Positions 1-9,757 of a stretch of DNA of 26,764 nt are shown here, piece by piece. A program made the position numbers and the translations under genes. Source of the stretch: Stramenopiles sp. TOSAG23-3 (Eukaryota > Sar); contig LT642268.1 of NCBI GenBank assembly GCA_900128585.1, positions 1-26,764 of the forward strand, in the 5' to 3' direction. Every line of letters begins with the position of its first letter. The first letter of the stretch is position 1. Under the pieces are notes generated by a model. That model ran no database searches. It saw only the letters and a list, made by a program, of their open reading frames with translations, and was not told the origin of the DNA.

Positions 1-54
1 GTTGTTGATAAAACTGAATATTCTGCCGCACTGAAGGTGCAATCGTTCTGCAGA

Positions 55-3000
55 ATGGGCAAAGAGAAGAGGAATTTCAAACGAAAGCGTCACTCTGCCA
101 TCAAGATTCAGTCCCAAATTAGGAAACAGTTAGCAACCCGCAACTCAAAGGTTCTGGCAGATATGGCCCCAGTTTTAGCTAGATTGCATGCCGGGATTGT
201 CGAACACCAATCCTTGTACGGCTCCCCGATTAAAGATGTGCAGGATTTATTTTTTAAGATGGACAAAGATGGCGACGGGAAAATATCGTTTGGGGATTTT
301 CGCCAAGGCATGGATAGACTAGACATTGGCATGGCCGATGACCAAATGAAGGCGTTGATGTGGGCTATGAACTCGCATTCGTACTCCAAAGACACAAAAA
401 TAACATTCGACCATTTTTGTAGGAGCATAAAAGTCGGAGAGAGCAAATATGATGCTCTTTCCGAAGCAGCTTCGTTGGCAGCCGAAGCCTTGGATGACAG
501 CGAAAATGACGAAAACGTAACGAAAAATGATACCGCAGCAGAGAACTCGTCAGAGGAAGAAGAAGGCGACGAAATCGACGAGGACGCCATTGATGTAGAA
601 GAAGACGATGAGGTAGACGAAGAGGAATCCGAAGCCGATAACGACGATGATCAAGATGACAGTGTAGAAGGAGAAGAATCAGAGACGGAGGAAGTGAAGC
701 CTGGAAAACACGGAGGCAAAAAAAAGAAAAAGCTCACCGCGCGTCAGAAGCAGCAGTTGAAGGCAAAGGAGGACAGGCAAAAGAGGGCATTAAACGCAAA
801 AAAGAGCAAGAAAAACATCGCGAAAGATAAAAAGAAAGCCGGTTCTAATTCGAAAGCCAGAGATAAGGGCACAGGCACTCCATCGGCGAGGCCGCCTGTT
901 CCGAAAATATACCATGAAGAATTCGAAGTCACGGGGGTTAACGACATGGGTGATAGCCTGAAACGTACCGGATTTGTCCGTCTTTCTAAAGGCAAACTGC
1001 TTAAGCGTATAGAAGACGATGCCAATGATGGTGATGCTTACCGACAGTTGGGGTTCTTATTGCACGAACAAGGTAAGTATAAAGAATCGGTGAAGAAACT
1101 TCAACGTGCTATAGGGATGGGGTATAAAAATGGCCGAGTGTGGCGAACCATGGGGCACTGCTTTTTTGAGCTGAACCAAGTCGACAATGCAAGGGAAGCG
1201 TATGGAAGAGCATTAATGCACAAGTCTAATGACACTTCTCTGTTGATGTTTTATCGCGCTGCTCGAATGGAAATGCGCAGGGGTGAATATGGTGTGGCAA
1301 GAACTTTACTGAGAAAAATAGAGGCTTCCTTGACGAAGTTTAAGGACAAACATTACGTTCTGTTCTCGCTAGGCGTGACGTCATATTTTGAGAAGGATTA
1401 TTCCAAAGCTATTGATTACTTCAAACGCTGCTTAACAGAGAAACCAAAAATTCGAGGAAGCTTCAAACGGGCAGCGTTTTACTGCATGGCAAGGTGTTTT
1501 GAGCTCTTAGAAAAATACACAAACAGAAATAAATATGACAAGTTAGCAGGGAAAGCACTGCCCGTAACCAAGGACGGGGAAGAAGATAGCGGGGACGACA
1601 GTGTCGCAGTATTGTCCGACGATGCAGAGGAACCCGAAGGTCAAAATTTGTTGGATCCGAATGGGGATCAAAATAGAGTTAAAAAGGGAGATTTTCATGT
1701 CACTATTGCTACATTTTTACTGGGTAAATCGTTCTTTGGTTCGGCAATAGTTGCGCTGGATCTAGCCCTGCAATTTTCCAGAACAAATCCAGAGTGGCTC
1801 AGCCGTAAGGCGTTTGCTTTGCATGAGCAAGGGCAGGTCAAAAAAGCTACTAGGGTTGGAGAGCGGGCGCAAAAATTGGCAGTAAAGTCCGGCGATGAAT
1901 GGCGAGCTAATGCTTCCCCATTTTCACCTTCTCTAAAAACTCAATTGCCCGCGTGGCGGCTCGAAGCCGTGCCTCCATCTCCCGATGTTGTGATTTCTTC
2001 ATATTCTCCTCGCTCTAGGCCATCCTCCGCAGGCAGCACGCGCACTGGATCACGCCCATCCTCAGCCGTTCGCCGTGGCAGCCGACCGTCTACTGCTGGA
2101 ACTAATGCAGAAAGTTTTAGGACTCCTCGAGGCGGTTTTCGTTTGAGCGACGAAGACATCGCCCGTTTAGTTGAAGAAGTCTCTAAATCTGTGCTAGCAT
2201 CACAAACGCCAATAAAAGAGAAGCCGAAGGTCATAGAGAAAAAAATTATGGTGCACACAATTGCAACACAAATGACACCGCGTGGTGATTTTGATGAAGG
2301 GTCTGAAGGCAGTCAAGTAGGGAGCGATTTTGCGAGTGAGAACCAAAGCGTTGGAGTGGATGAGCAGAAAACGCCAATGCCCATGGTCGATTCTTGGGTT
2401 GGTCGGTCACAGAAACGCGTAGCTCGTGTTGCAGCATTAGCGGCAAGGGCTACAAAAGCGTTGGCGTCGGCATTGGCTCTCGGAGATGACGATGCAATGG
2501 ATGAGGGTGTGCTAAACGATTTGGAGCACGGGATTCAAAACAGCGGATACCGAACCCCCTCCCGTTCGCCTCGCCCTCTAAATGCCATGTCCAGAACTAG
2601 TGGGGTGGACTCTGCCCCGGACAGTGCAATCTCATCCAGGGCTAGTAACGGCCCACAAAGTCGTCAAATAGTTGCCCCAGTGTCTCCCGTTACACTCGGA
2701 AAAATGCGAGATTCGATTGTCACTGGGCCAGTCACAATCGTAAAATCTAAGCCAAAGACGGAAGACCCAAAAGTAACGGCAACTCGAGAGCTGAAAATCG
2801 CGAAGGCTGTGTTCGACCGTTTGCGCCCAGATGATGACGGTACAATCGACAAGCACTTCTTTCTTGACACTCTTGAGGTCGATTTTGAAATTCAGGAGTT
2901 TATACGCGCTCACAGTTATTCCATGGTACACGCATTGTTCCTGCGGAAGGTGCACTTGAAGACTAATCGGGGCGCCAGTAAGTTTGAGCGAAACAAACGC

Positions 3001-4725
3001 GTTACGTGGGAAGATGTGGAAGACTATTTGGCAAACAAAATTCACACAAGCGCCAAAGGCGCCCGTGTTGACAACGGTGATTCTTACGACCCACGATTTG
3101 CGGGTGATAGCGAGCCTGTCCGGGGGCAAAAAGAACGGGCTGAAATTGCCGCGCGCGAAGCTGCCGAAAAGAAGGCCAAGGCGGATGCTATTGCCAAACG
3201 AGAACAGCTTGCGCTAGAAGCGAAACTTAACGATTGGCCAGACGAGTACAAAGAGCTGGATCCCGCGCCTGGTGAGGTTACGTACGAATCTGTTCAAGCC
3301 AGTGATTTAGACCATAAGATATCTTGGCAGGGTCCCGTCCACAAAAAAGCCGAAGAAGTCTCGGAACCGGTCGATCCGTGGAGAGACCCGATGCTGACGA
3401 AAGAACGTGAAGAGAAACGCCAAACGCTTCTAGCGGACTTAAGTATTGCTAAAACTAATTCCACCCTTCGTGATCTTGAGGCAAAGCAACAAATTGCAAG
3501 AATGGAGGAGGAATTACGTTCAAGAAACATGAAGAGCAAGGCTGCTATGGCAGTAGCAGAAAGAGAGGGTTGCGCTGCTGCTGTGGCTGCCCTTGCATCG
3601 AATGTTGAGGCAGTCACACGAGAGGTCGATAAACACATCACAAATATTGAAGAAAAACTTGCGATGAGACGAGCCCGGCAGGACGCGCGCTCCACATCCT
3701 ATGCACAGCATGTAGCGATGAAGCACGCAACGATAAACCCAGCGACGCAGAAGCAAGAAAAGAAAATATTTGTTGCTGGTGACGATGTAGAAATGAGGAT
3801 GCTTTTCGCTGACTATGAGCACGGCACCAATGTCCGACTAAAAATAAACGAGATCAAAACCGTTCACCCCCATGTTTCGGAAGAAGAAGCATTTTTAGCA
3901 TTGGCCGAAACGGGAGGGGACGTTGATCTTGCAATCGGCAAGCTGACAGATCTCCGTTTTTATAGAGATTTGTCTGCTGTTTCAAATCTCCAGAAGGAGG
4001 CCGAAGCAGGCCAGGTTTTGCATGCAACCTCGACTGCTCTGTCGGACGGCCCGACGGCCCCTGGGCACTCTCGGCATGATGATATGGTGTATAAGAAATT
4101 TCAAATTTTTCGTAAAAGCCAAGAGAAAGCAAACGAGGAAAATGCTCCTGTAGAAAGGTTGGCTGGCAATAAAAGAGTATTGCCGCCGAAAAAGGTAGGG
4201 AAGGGCATTGGCCGAGGTAGTAAGAACAGCAACGATAAAGGTTCTGCATTTAAAACCGCGAAAGCCCTCGCGGAGAGCCCGTACTTGAGCGTCCGCCCCC
4301 GACGAAAAAAGGAGGATCCAAAGAAGAAGCGCCGGAAACCAAAGCGAGGAATGGCCGATGCCCTCCCAGGGCATATCTCTGCCGCTTTGAAAGCAGACAA
4401 CAGGTGGCGTGCTCGCGGAGGCGAACGCCGCCGCATCAACCGACCTGTCGGCCAGGCACCGTCGCTGCGCGCGGCTTCTGGCCATGGTGCACGCGCTGCC
4501 AAATTGCTTCAACACAACAAGGTTTCCAAATACGGTGCTTTTGGCGGAGTAAACCCGACAATTGACAACCCTACCCCTGAATACAAAGCGGTCATATTTG
4601 CGGCAAGTGAACTCAAGCCAATCCCAGCAAAAATATTTGAGTACAAAAGCGAATATCGTGTTATGAAACCTCACACAGGCTCATCCATGAGTGAGGACGT
4701 GCAAGCCCTTAGCAATCTGGCATAA
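55..4725 (+). CDS. Large IQ / EF-hand / TPR protein of unknown function
   Basis: This encodes 1556 residues from the ATG at 55, which has A at -3 and G at +4. The frame is open to the left edge of the window, so the true start could lie further upstream. In order I see an IQ-type calmodulin-binding motif (about 14-30) and a canonical EF-hand loop at 70-81 (D-K-D-G-D-G, with D instead of E at position 12). A degenerate second EF-hand follows, then a long acidic stretch (about 148-216) and a lysine-rich stretch (217-275). TPR-like helices lie at about 325-480 and 552-615. There are three R-P-S-S/T-A repeats (655-682), a weak EF-hand-like loop near 924-935, charged coiled-coil-like segments (about 1025-1060 and 1130-1230), a UBA/CUE-like segment near 1268-1300 and a basic tail. 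The domains suggest a calcium-responsive scaffold, possibly ciliary or centrosomal. That role is inference, and I do not recognise an ortholog. Confidence 0.85.
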   Translation: MGKEKRNFKRKRHSAIKIQSQIRKQLATRNSKVLADMAPVLARLHAGIVEHQSLYGSPIKDVQDLFFKMDKDGDGKISFGDFRQGMDRLDIGMADDQMKALMWAMNSHSYSKDTKITFDHFCRSIKVGESKYDALSEAASLAAEALDDSENDENVTKNDTAAENSSEEEEGDEIDEDAIDVEEDDEVDEEESEADNDDDQDDSVEGEESETEEVKPGKHGGKKKKKLTARQKQQLKAKEDRQKRALNAKKSKKNIAKDKKKAGSNSKARDKGTGTPSARPPVPKIYHEEFEVTGVNDMGDSLKRTGFVRLSKGKLLKRIEDDANDGDAYRQLGFLLHEQGKYKESVKKLQRAIGMGYKNGRVWRTMGHCFFELNQVDNAREAYGRALMHKSNDTSLLMFYRAARMEMRRGEYGVARTLLRKIEASLTKFKDKHYVLFSLGVTSYFEKDYSKAIDYFKRCLTEKPKIRGSFKRAAFYCMARCFELLEKYTNRNKYDKLAGKALPVTKDGEEDSGDDSVAVLSDDAEEPEGQNLLDPNGDQNRVKKGDFHVTIATFLLGKSFFGSAIVALDLALQFSRTNPEWLSRKAFALHEQGQVKKATRVGERAQKLAVKSGDEWRANASPFSPSLKTQLPAWRLEAVPPSPDVVISSYSPRSRPSSAGSTRTGSRPSSAVRRGSRPSTAGTNAESFRTPRGGFRLSDEDIARLVEEVSKSVLASQTPIKEKPKVIEKKIMVHTIATQMTPRGDFDEGSEGSQVGSDFASENQSVGVDEQKTPMPMVDSWVGRSQKRVARVAALAARATKALASALALGDDDAMDEGVLNDLEHGIQNSGYRTPSRSPRPLNAMSRTSGVDSAPDSAISSRASNGPQSRQIVAPVSPVTLGKMRDSIVTGPVTIVKSKPKTEDPKVTATRELKIAKAVFDRLRPDDDGTIDKHFFLDTLEVDFEIQEFIRAHSYSMVHALFLRKVHLKTNRGASKFERNKRVTWEDVEDYLANKIHTSAKGARVDNGDSYDPRFAGDSEPVRGQKERAEIAAREAAEKKAKADAIAKREQLALEAKLNDWPDEYKELDPAPGEVTYESVQASDLDHKISWQGPVHKKAEEVSEPVDPWRDPMLTKEREEKRQTLLADLSIAKTNSTLRDLEAKQQIARMEEELRSRNMKSKAAMAVAEREGCAAAVAALASNVEAVTREVDKHITNIEEKLAMRRARQDARSTSYAQHVAMKHATINPATQKQEKKIFVAGDDVEMRMLFADYEHGTNVRLKINEIKTVHPHVSEEEAFLALAETGGDVDLAIGKLTDLRFYRDLSAVSNLQKEAEAGQVLHATSTALSDGPTAPGHSRHDDMVYKKFQIFRKSQEKANEENAPVERLAGNKRVLPPKKVGKGIGRGSKNSNDKGSAFKTAKALAESPYLSVRPRRKKEDPKKKRRKPKRGMADALPGHISAALKADNRWRARGGERRRINRPVGQAPSLRAASGHGARAAKLLQHNKVSKYGAFGGVNPTIDNPTPEYKAVIFAASELKPIPAKIFEYKSEYRVMKPHTGSSMSEDVQALSNLA

Positions 4726-4726
4726 C

Positions 4727-4732
4727 AATAAA
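4727..4732 (+). terminator. Candidate polyadenylation signal AATAAA
   Basis: An AATAAA hexamer begins two bases after the TAA stop of the EF-hand/TPR gene. If used, the 3' UTR would be very short. The surroundings are AT-rich, so chance occurrence is quite possible. Confidence 0.3.
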
Positions 4733-5669
4733 TCAATATCGAACAGCGTTGCCTTTGGTAGTCTTCTTTTCTATCGAAATATGTACTGACTTATATATAT
4801 GAAGTATTTTTTTCCCAGAAAAAGACGTTAGGCGATATCGATTATTTGTATAGTTTTATATTTTAATATGTATACTAATAATAGATAAATACCTATCAAA
4901 AGAATTGAATCTATATTTCAAGGGATCAATCACTTTATATAAATATACTATTGGTAGCAGAGCAAATTAGTCGTCTAAAGCCTCCTCGTAAAGCAAACAG
5001 GCACAGTAGAAAGAAAATTCTGATAATTTTAATAACATGCAAATACAATCGTTCAAAATGGTATTATCAGTGTCCTTTTATTTTTCTAGTTGTCCTCTAT
5101 TTCATCATATTATATCATTCTTCATTCTTTTCTCCGTCCACCTAATTAATATAAAAAAAATTAATACATTATAAATAGATATAATAATATACTACTGTAT
5201 GATATTATTATTATAAAAGAAGAAGCCTTTTTTTAAATCCGTCGTCCTTCATTCTTCCTTTTTTAATGCTATGCAATGTTTAAATAAATTGATTTTTTAT
5301 ATTGGGACTTCCTTGTTGTGTGGTTGTTCGTTTTGCTACTTTTTATTTTAATCTACTACAGTATTACTACGTCGTAAACTATAATATTATTATTATTATT
5401 TTTTTTTTATAATAAAAAATAATATTTTTCTTCTTTTATTATATTATAATATATAGTACCGTAGTAGTCTATATTATTATTATTAATTATTATGTAAAAT
5501 AGATATTAAAAACATATTCAGATGAATGAATGAACAAACTCTAGTCACGTATCTAAATAGTAATTGGAAAGACGTAAAGTTGGACAGACTGTTCCCGTAC
5601 ATCAAAATATATGCACAGATAATTTTAGTCATTCATATTTAGTTTTGGTTGTAGTCGCTATTGGCAAAC
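4733..5669. other. AT-rich spacer between two co-oriented genes
   Basis: I see no gene here. The spacer is extremely AT-rich. It holds one AGTCGTCTA motif (4969-4977) inside TTAG-TCGT-CTAA, and a one-mismatch relative at 5462-5471. An (ATT)n tract near 5386-5400 runs straight into a T run to about 5408, and another (ATT)n tract lies near 5470-5490. The promoter of the exportin gene must lie at its right end, but I see no convincing TATA box. A short open frame at 4951-5145 has no ATG at its start and looks like chance. Confidence 0.7.
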
Positions 5670-8600
5670 ATGCAACACAATCCATCCCCACATAACTCGC
5701 CGCACATAGGTGCACAGAGTAACCCCCAAACGGCCCAGCTGCTTCACATCGAAGATTTGTGCAACAAAGTATTCGGCAATAGTTCGCCCAGTGAAAAGCA
5801 CCAGGCGCAAGAGGAATTGAACAAACTCCAAACTTCTACGGAAAATATACCCATTTGCCAGTACCTTTTGGGAAACTCCGAGAACCCGTACGTTATCGTT
5901 GTTGCCAGCCAGGCTCTCACCTCGCTGATCACTTCGCACTGGAACAACTTCACCTCTGAGCAGCGGATCGTGGTACGGAACTATATTCTTGATTATTTGG
6001 CAACTAAGGGGCCTAAACTAGAGGCGTTTGTGACACAGTACCTCGTAAAATTGCTGTGTCGCATCACCCGTTTAGGCTGGTTTGACGATCCCAAGCACCA
6101 GCAGCTTGCAGAGGAGTGCGAGAAGTTTTTGTCGGCCACAGTGCAACATTGTGTCATCGGTCTTCGTATTTTAATCCAGCTAGTATCTGGTATGAACATT
6201 CTGCTCCCTGGGTCTACGATGTCAGAACATAGAAAACATGCGGTGTCATTTCGGGATATGTCTCTTCTCAAAGTTTTCAAAGTCGCGATCCAAATGCTGC
6301 AGTCTTTGTTTAAAGGCGGTGTTCAAGCCTCCCCAGAAGACAAACAAAAGCTGACGAATTATGCAGTTGATTTAGGAATCGAATGCTTGAACTTTGACTT
6401 TATTGGGATGCGATCGGACGAGTCCGCCGATGACAACGATGCAATACAAGTGCCCATCTCATGGCGCCCTTTGTTTCTAGACCCAGCGTATATGAAAGTA
6501 ATGGTAGACTTATACAAAGGCACGAGGCCACCGATTTCGTCGAAAGCGATGGAGCTCTTGATGCTATGGAGCTCGTGCCGCCGGTCGATTTTTGTGAAGG
6601 AAGCCGACCGGTCGGAATTTTTGGATAGAATTTTGGCAGTCCTCATTGATATCATGAAGAATGCCATCAATTTAAACGATGAGGATAATTATCACAGTTT
6701 TTGCCGTTTGCTGGGTAGAATGAAAAACACGTATCAGCTGAATGAGCTACTTCGTGCGAAAGGGTGGAGCGAATTCATTCAGCTAGTTACTGAGTTTTCC
6801 GTCACGAGTTTTCAGCAATGGCAATGGTCCCAAAACAGCACCCATTACATCTTGTACCTCTGGAGCCGGCTGGTTTCTGTGACACCGTTTGTCCGCGCGT
6901 CTCAAACGCTCGTGCAGCCGCTGCTCGAAGAGTACTCCCCCCGTATTTTTGAAAGCTACGTTGATGCGCGTCTCCAATCTGCCGTGGACTGCTCGAACGA
7001 CCCTGGTTTAGAAAACCCACTTGATAATGAAGAACAAATACAAGAGCAGCTGGAACAATTACCGAACATTACCAGGTACCAGTACGAGAAGTGTGGCCAG
7101 TTTCTGAAATCCCGGTTCGACCCAATAGCCCAATCGTACCACCAGGCCATCACGACCAGCCAACACCCTGGCCAGTTGGCATTGTACGAATGCCAGCTGG
7201 CTTGGCTGACGTATATCCTAGGCGCGCAGCTGGGTGGCCACATGACGATGGCGTCTACTGGAAGAGAGGGGCATGAAAAGACGGACGCGCTGATTGGGGA
7301 GGGGGTCTTTCGGCTGATGCAAATAGTAGACCAACGGCTGGTGTCGACGAATGGCGCAGGGAAATGTGATGCTAGGCTAGAGCTCTCGCTTATGTATTTT
7401 TTTCAAGAATTTAGACGCTGCTACATCGGAGAACACCATGGAATGCCTTCCGAGGCCGAGATGGAAGCTATCAAGGCGAAGAAAGAGAAAGCAGCAATGG
7501 GGGCGAACGATTCACTCGATAGCTCGGATGACGAAGCAAATATGGAAAGACCATCTACGACACGAAAGAGCACGGCCGAAAGGAAAAGGGCAATGTATTT
7601 ACGAATGTTTGAGCTTATGGGCCTTGGCGATCACCGGGTGGTAGTCAATATGCTAGTCACCAAGGTGTGCAACAACATGAAATTCTGGGCCGATGACAAA
7701 GAGGTCATTGGCCGTTCGCTGGACGTCTTCTTTTGGTTGAGCGCTGGGTATGGAAGTGGACGCTTTATGTTGACCCTTGATGCTGTCAAGTACCTGTTAA
7801 CTCACCACACCGGCGAATTCCTGCCATTTCTAGACCTGCCAGAGAACACGCGACACAGGACCTCGTTCTACAAAACGCTAGCCCGGTTGGTCTTTCTCGG
7901 GGACTACCACAATTTACTGATGCCATTTATGGAGCCCATATTGAATGTGCTTGTCCAGTTGCGCAGCACGTCCAATTACCGCCAAGAAAACGTGAAACGT
8001 GCCATCATAAACGTCTCCCGAGACATGCGAGGTGTACTGCAATCGTCTACAAACAAGCGCACATATTCGCTGCTCTTTGACTGCCTGTACCCCGCGTACA
8101 TGCCCGTTTTTTCGCGCGCCGCCGATACATGGTTTGACACCCCAGAGGTCATGAACCCACTCTTAAAGTTTTACGCGGAACTAGTCCGCAACAAGTCGCA
8201 GCGTATCAATTTTGGCGAATCCTCCGCAAACGGAATATTGCTTTTTCGAGAAGCAAGTTCTCTTGTGTGCATGTATGGTTCAAAACTTTTGCAGATGCCA
8301 GCGTCACAAGACGCTACCGAGCTGTACAAGACGCGATACAAAGGTATCGGCTTGTCTCTGAATATTATCTCTGCGTGCCTGATAGGCTCGTACGTTAATT
8401 TTGGCGTCTTTGAACTTTACAACGACCCGGCCCTCTCAAATGCATTAAACATATCAATGAAGCTGATGTTGTCCATCCCCCTGCCAGAAGTCATGGCCTA
8501 CCCGAAAGTTACCCGTTCATATTTTACCTACATTGAGGTCTTGTTCAGAAACCAGTTGGAGACCATCGTGAAAGTTCCTACGGAAACGTTTTTGAGAATG

Positions 8601-9065
8601 ATACAAGCACTGCAAGAGGGGCTCCTCTCTCTCGATGGCACTGTCTCTGTATACTGTGCCAGCACCATCGATCATTTGGCGTCGTTTCAGTTTCGCGTCT
8701 CTCGTCGAAACAAACCAGAGGCCATTGCCTTGCAACAACACCTGGCTTCTTGCCCAAACATTTTTACTGGATTTCTGACGACGCTTTTCAAAAAGCTCTT
8801 GTTTGACGGAGCAGAAAGTTACTGGTCGCTGAGCCGCCCAGTATTGAGCATTATCCTAGCAAACGACCAGGCGTTCGAACAGGCCAAACAGTATTTAGCT
8901 GCTACGCAACCACCCCAAAACCACCCAAAAATGAAAGCCGAATTTGACAAACTGCTGATCGATGTCGATCGCAACCTGGAACCGACGAATCGAGACAGGT
9001 TCACGCAGCGTATCACGGCAATGAGAAATGAATTGAAAAAGCTTTTGATTAGACCCAATCAATAA
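5670..9065 (+). CDS. XPO7: Exportin-7 / RanBP16-like nuclear transport receptor
   Basis: This encodes 1131 residues from the ATG at 5670 (A at -3), close to the usual exportin-7 length of about 1090. Exportin-7 is a Ran-GTP-dependent karyopherin of HEAT repeats that moves selected proteins through the nuclear pore. An importin-beta N-terminal-like region lies at about 35-95. Family-typical stretches run along the whole length, including QRI-x4-NYILDYLATKGPKL, ITRLGWFD, LNFDFIG followed by SDES, NYHSFCRLLGRMK, SYVNFGVFELY and, near the end, NRDRFTQ. Compared with the animal protein there is a charged insertion of roughly 45 residues at about 591-640, containing SLDSSDDE. No intron interrupts the frame. 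Family assignment is strong and the gene is complete; cargo cannot be read from sequence. Confidence 0.95.
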   Translation: MQHNPSPHNSPHIGAQSNPQTAQLLHIEDLCNKVFGNSSPSEKHQAQEELNKLQTSTENIPICQYLLGNSENPYVIVVASQALTSLITSHWNNFTSEQRIVVRNYILDYLATKGPKLEAFVTQYLVKLLCRITRLGWFDDPKHQQLAEECEKFLSATVQHCVIGLRILIQLVSGMNILLPGSTMSEHRKHAVSFRDMSLLKVFKVAIQMLQSLFKGGVQASPEDKQKLTNYAVDLGIECLNFDFIGMRSDESADDNDAIQVPISWRPLFLDPAYMKVMVDLYKGTRPPISSKAMELLMLWSSCRRSIFVKEADRSEFLDRILAVLIDIMKNAINLNDEDNYHSFCRLLGRMKNTYQLNELLRAKGWSEFIQLVTEFSVTSFQQWQWSQNSTHYILYLWSRLVSVTPFVRASQTLVQPLLEEYSPRIFESYVDARLQSAVDCSNDPGLENPLDNEEQIQEQLEQLPNITRYQYEKCGQFLKSRFDPIAQSYHQAITTSQHPGQLALYECQLAWLTYILGAQLGGHMTMASTGREGHEKTDALIGEGVFRLMQIVDQRLVSTNGAGKCDARLELSLMYFFQEFRRCYIGEHHGMPSEAEMEAIKAKKEKAAMGANDSLDSSDDEANMERPSTTRKSTAERKRAMYLRMFELMGLGDHRVVVNMLVTKVCNNMKFWADDKEVIGRSLDVFFWLSAGYGSGRFMLTLDAVKYLLTHHTGEFLPFLDLPENTRHRTSFYKTLARLVFLGDYHNLLMPFMEPILNVLVQLRSTSNYRQENVKRAIINVSRDMRGVLQSSTNKRTYSLLFDCLYPAYMPVFSRAADTWFDTPEVMNPLLKFYAELVRNKSQRINFGESSANGILLFREASSLVCMYGSKLLQMPASQDATELYKTRYKGIGLSLNIISACLIGSYVNFGVFELYNDPALSNALNISMKLMLSIPLPEVMAYPKVTRSYFTYIEVLFRNQLETIVKVPTETFLRMIQALQEGLLSLDGTVSVYCASTIDHLASFQFRVSRRNKPEAIALQQHLASCPNIFTGFLTTLFKKLLFDGAESYWSLSRPVLSIILANDQAFEQAKQYLAATQPPQNHPKMKAEFDKLLIDVDRNLEPTNRDRFTQRITAMRNELKKLLIRPNQ

Positions 9066-9484
9066 GCGAGAGGTTCTTCAGTTTGAGGTACGAAGTAAGA
9101 TCTATAAAAAAAATCAAAATGCATAATATCTTACGTTCTTTTTTTAAGTTTAAGATTTAAAAAAAAAAATTATATAACATAGTAGGTCTAGTATTGTTTT
9201 TTAACATATGATAAGTATGAATATGTTTTAAGACTCTCATTTTAAATCGATTTTTTAAAAATTGTAAAATATAAATTAAGGTGGAAATGATAACGGAATA
9301 AACTTTTTCTTGTGTTAAAACGAAAACTGAACCACCGAAATACTCTATCTAATCATTTTTTTGTTCTCTACGAGATAAGTTCTATGCTTTCCATGCTTAC
9401 CAGAGGACGCAGCCCTTTCCCCACCATGAATTTCTCCACTAGAGCACCTTAAGTCGCACTACTTTTCGCGACATGGTTGACGCG
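9066..9484. other. Spacer between convergent genes
   Basis: This holds the 3' ends of the exportin-7 gene (+) and the cystatin-like gene (-). It is AT-rich with A and T runs, and I find no gene or clear AATAAA for either side. A small inverted repeat (GTCGC at 9453-9457, GCGAC at 9468-9472) sits just beyond the cystatin-like stop codon and could form a short 3' UTR hairpin. Confidence 0.6.
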
Positions 9485-9757
9485 TCAAAAACCAAAACCA
9501 CCTCCGTTGACAATTTCAACTTCAAACTCGCCGTTTACTTCCTTTACCTCAAACGTTTTCATTGAGCACAAATCTCCACTGCACAAGACAAGCTTTACAC
9601 TCTTCCCAGAAGCAGTATCCTGAACTTGCTGTACTCCGCTGCAATAAAACGCTTTCCCCTCCTGGGCGTTGAATTTCTCAACACACGCGATTACCATTGC
9701 TTTTTGTTCTTCGGGCACGTTCGCCTCGTCGGATATAAATTCACTTTTAGACGACAT
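9485..9757 (-). CDS. Small cystatin-like protein (putative cysteine protease inhibitor)
   Basis: This encodes 90 residues from an ATG at 9757-9755 with A at -3, ending in TGA. The layout resembles type-1 cystatins (stefins): a helix-like N-terminal third, then QQVQDTASG at about 43-51, then alternating beta strands ending in a Gly/Phe-rich tail. The QQVQD part fits the Q-x-V-x-G papain-binding loop except that the last Gly is Asp. There is no signal peptide, so the protein is probably cytosolic. It has four cysteines (25, 39, 59, 64), unusual for a stefin. The early glycine and the Pro-Trp second loop of classical cystatins are not obvious. The fold call is moderate and inhibition of papain-type proteases is inferred. 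It is divergent to the ER FKBP gene. Confidence 0.65.
   Translation of the reverse strand: MSSKSEFISDEANVPEEQKAMVIACVEKFNAQEGKAFYCSGVQQVQDTASGKSVKLVLCSGDLCSMKTFEVKEVNGEFEVEIVNGGGFGF

Noticed and set aside
37-54. Upstream GTG start for the EF-hand/TPR gene
   Set aside because: Nuclear eukaryotic genes normally start at ATG; the ATG at 55 has a good context. The same reasoning removed TTG or GTG starts for exportin-7, FKBP, TMEM42-like, NIPA-like and MYB genes.
2632-3129. 165-codon minus-strand open frame
   Set aside because: It is a shadow of the same coding region with no domain or conserved pattern.
3982-4674. 230-codon open frame on the minus strand
   Set aside because: It lies wholly opposite the EF-hand/TPR coding frame, has Cys/Phe/Arg-rich shadow composition and no recognisable domain.
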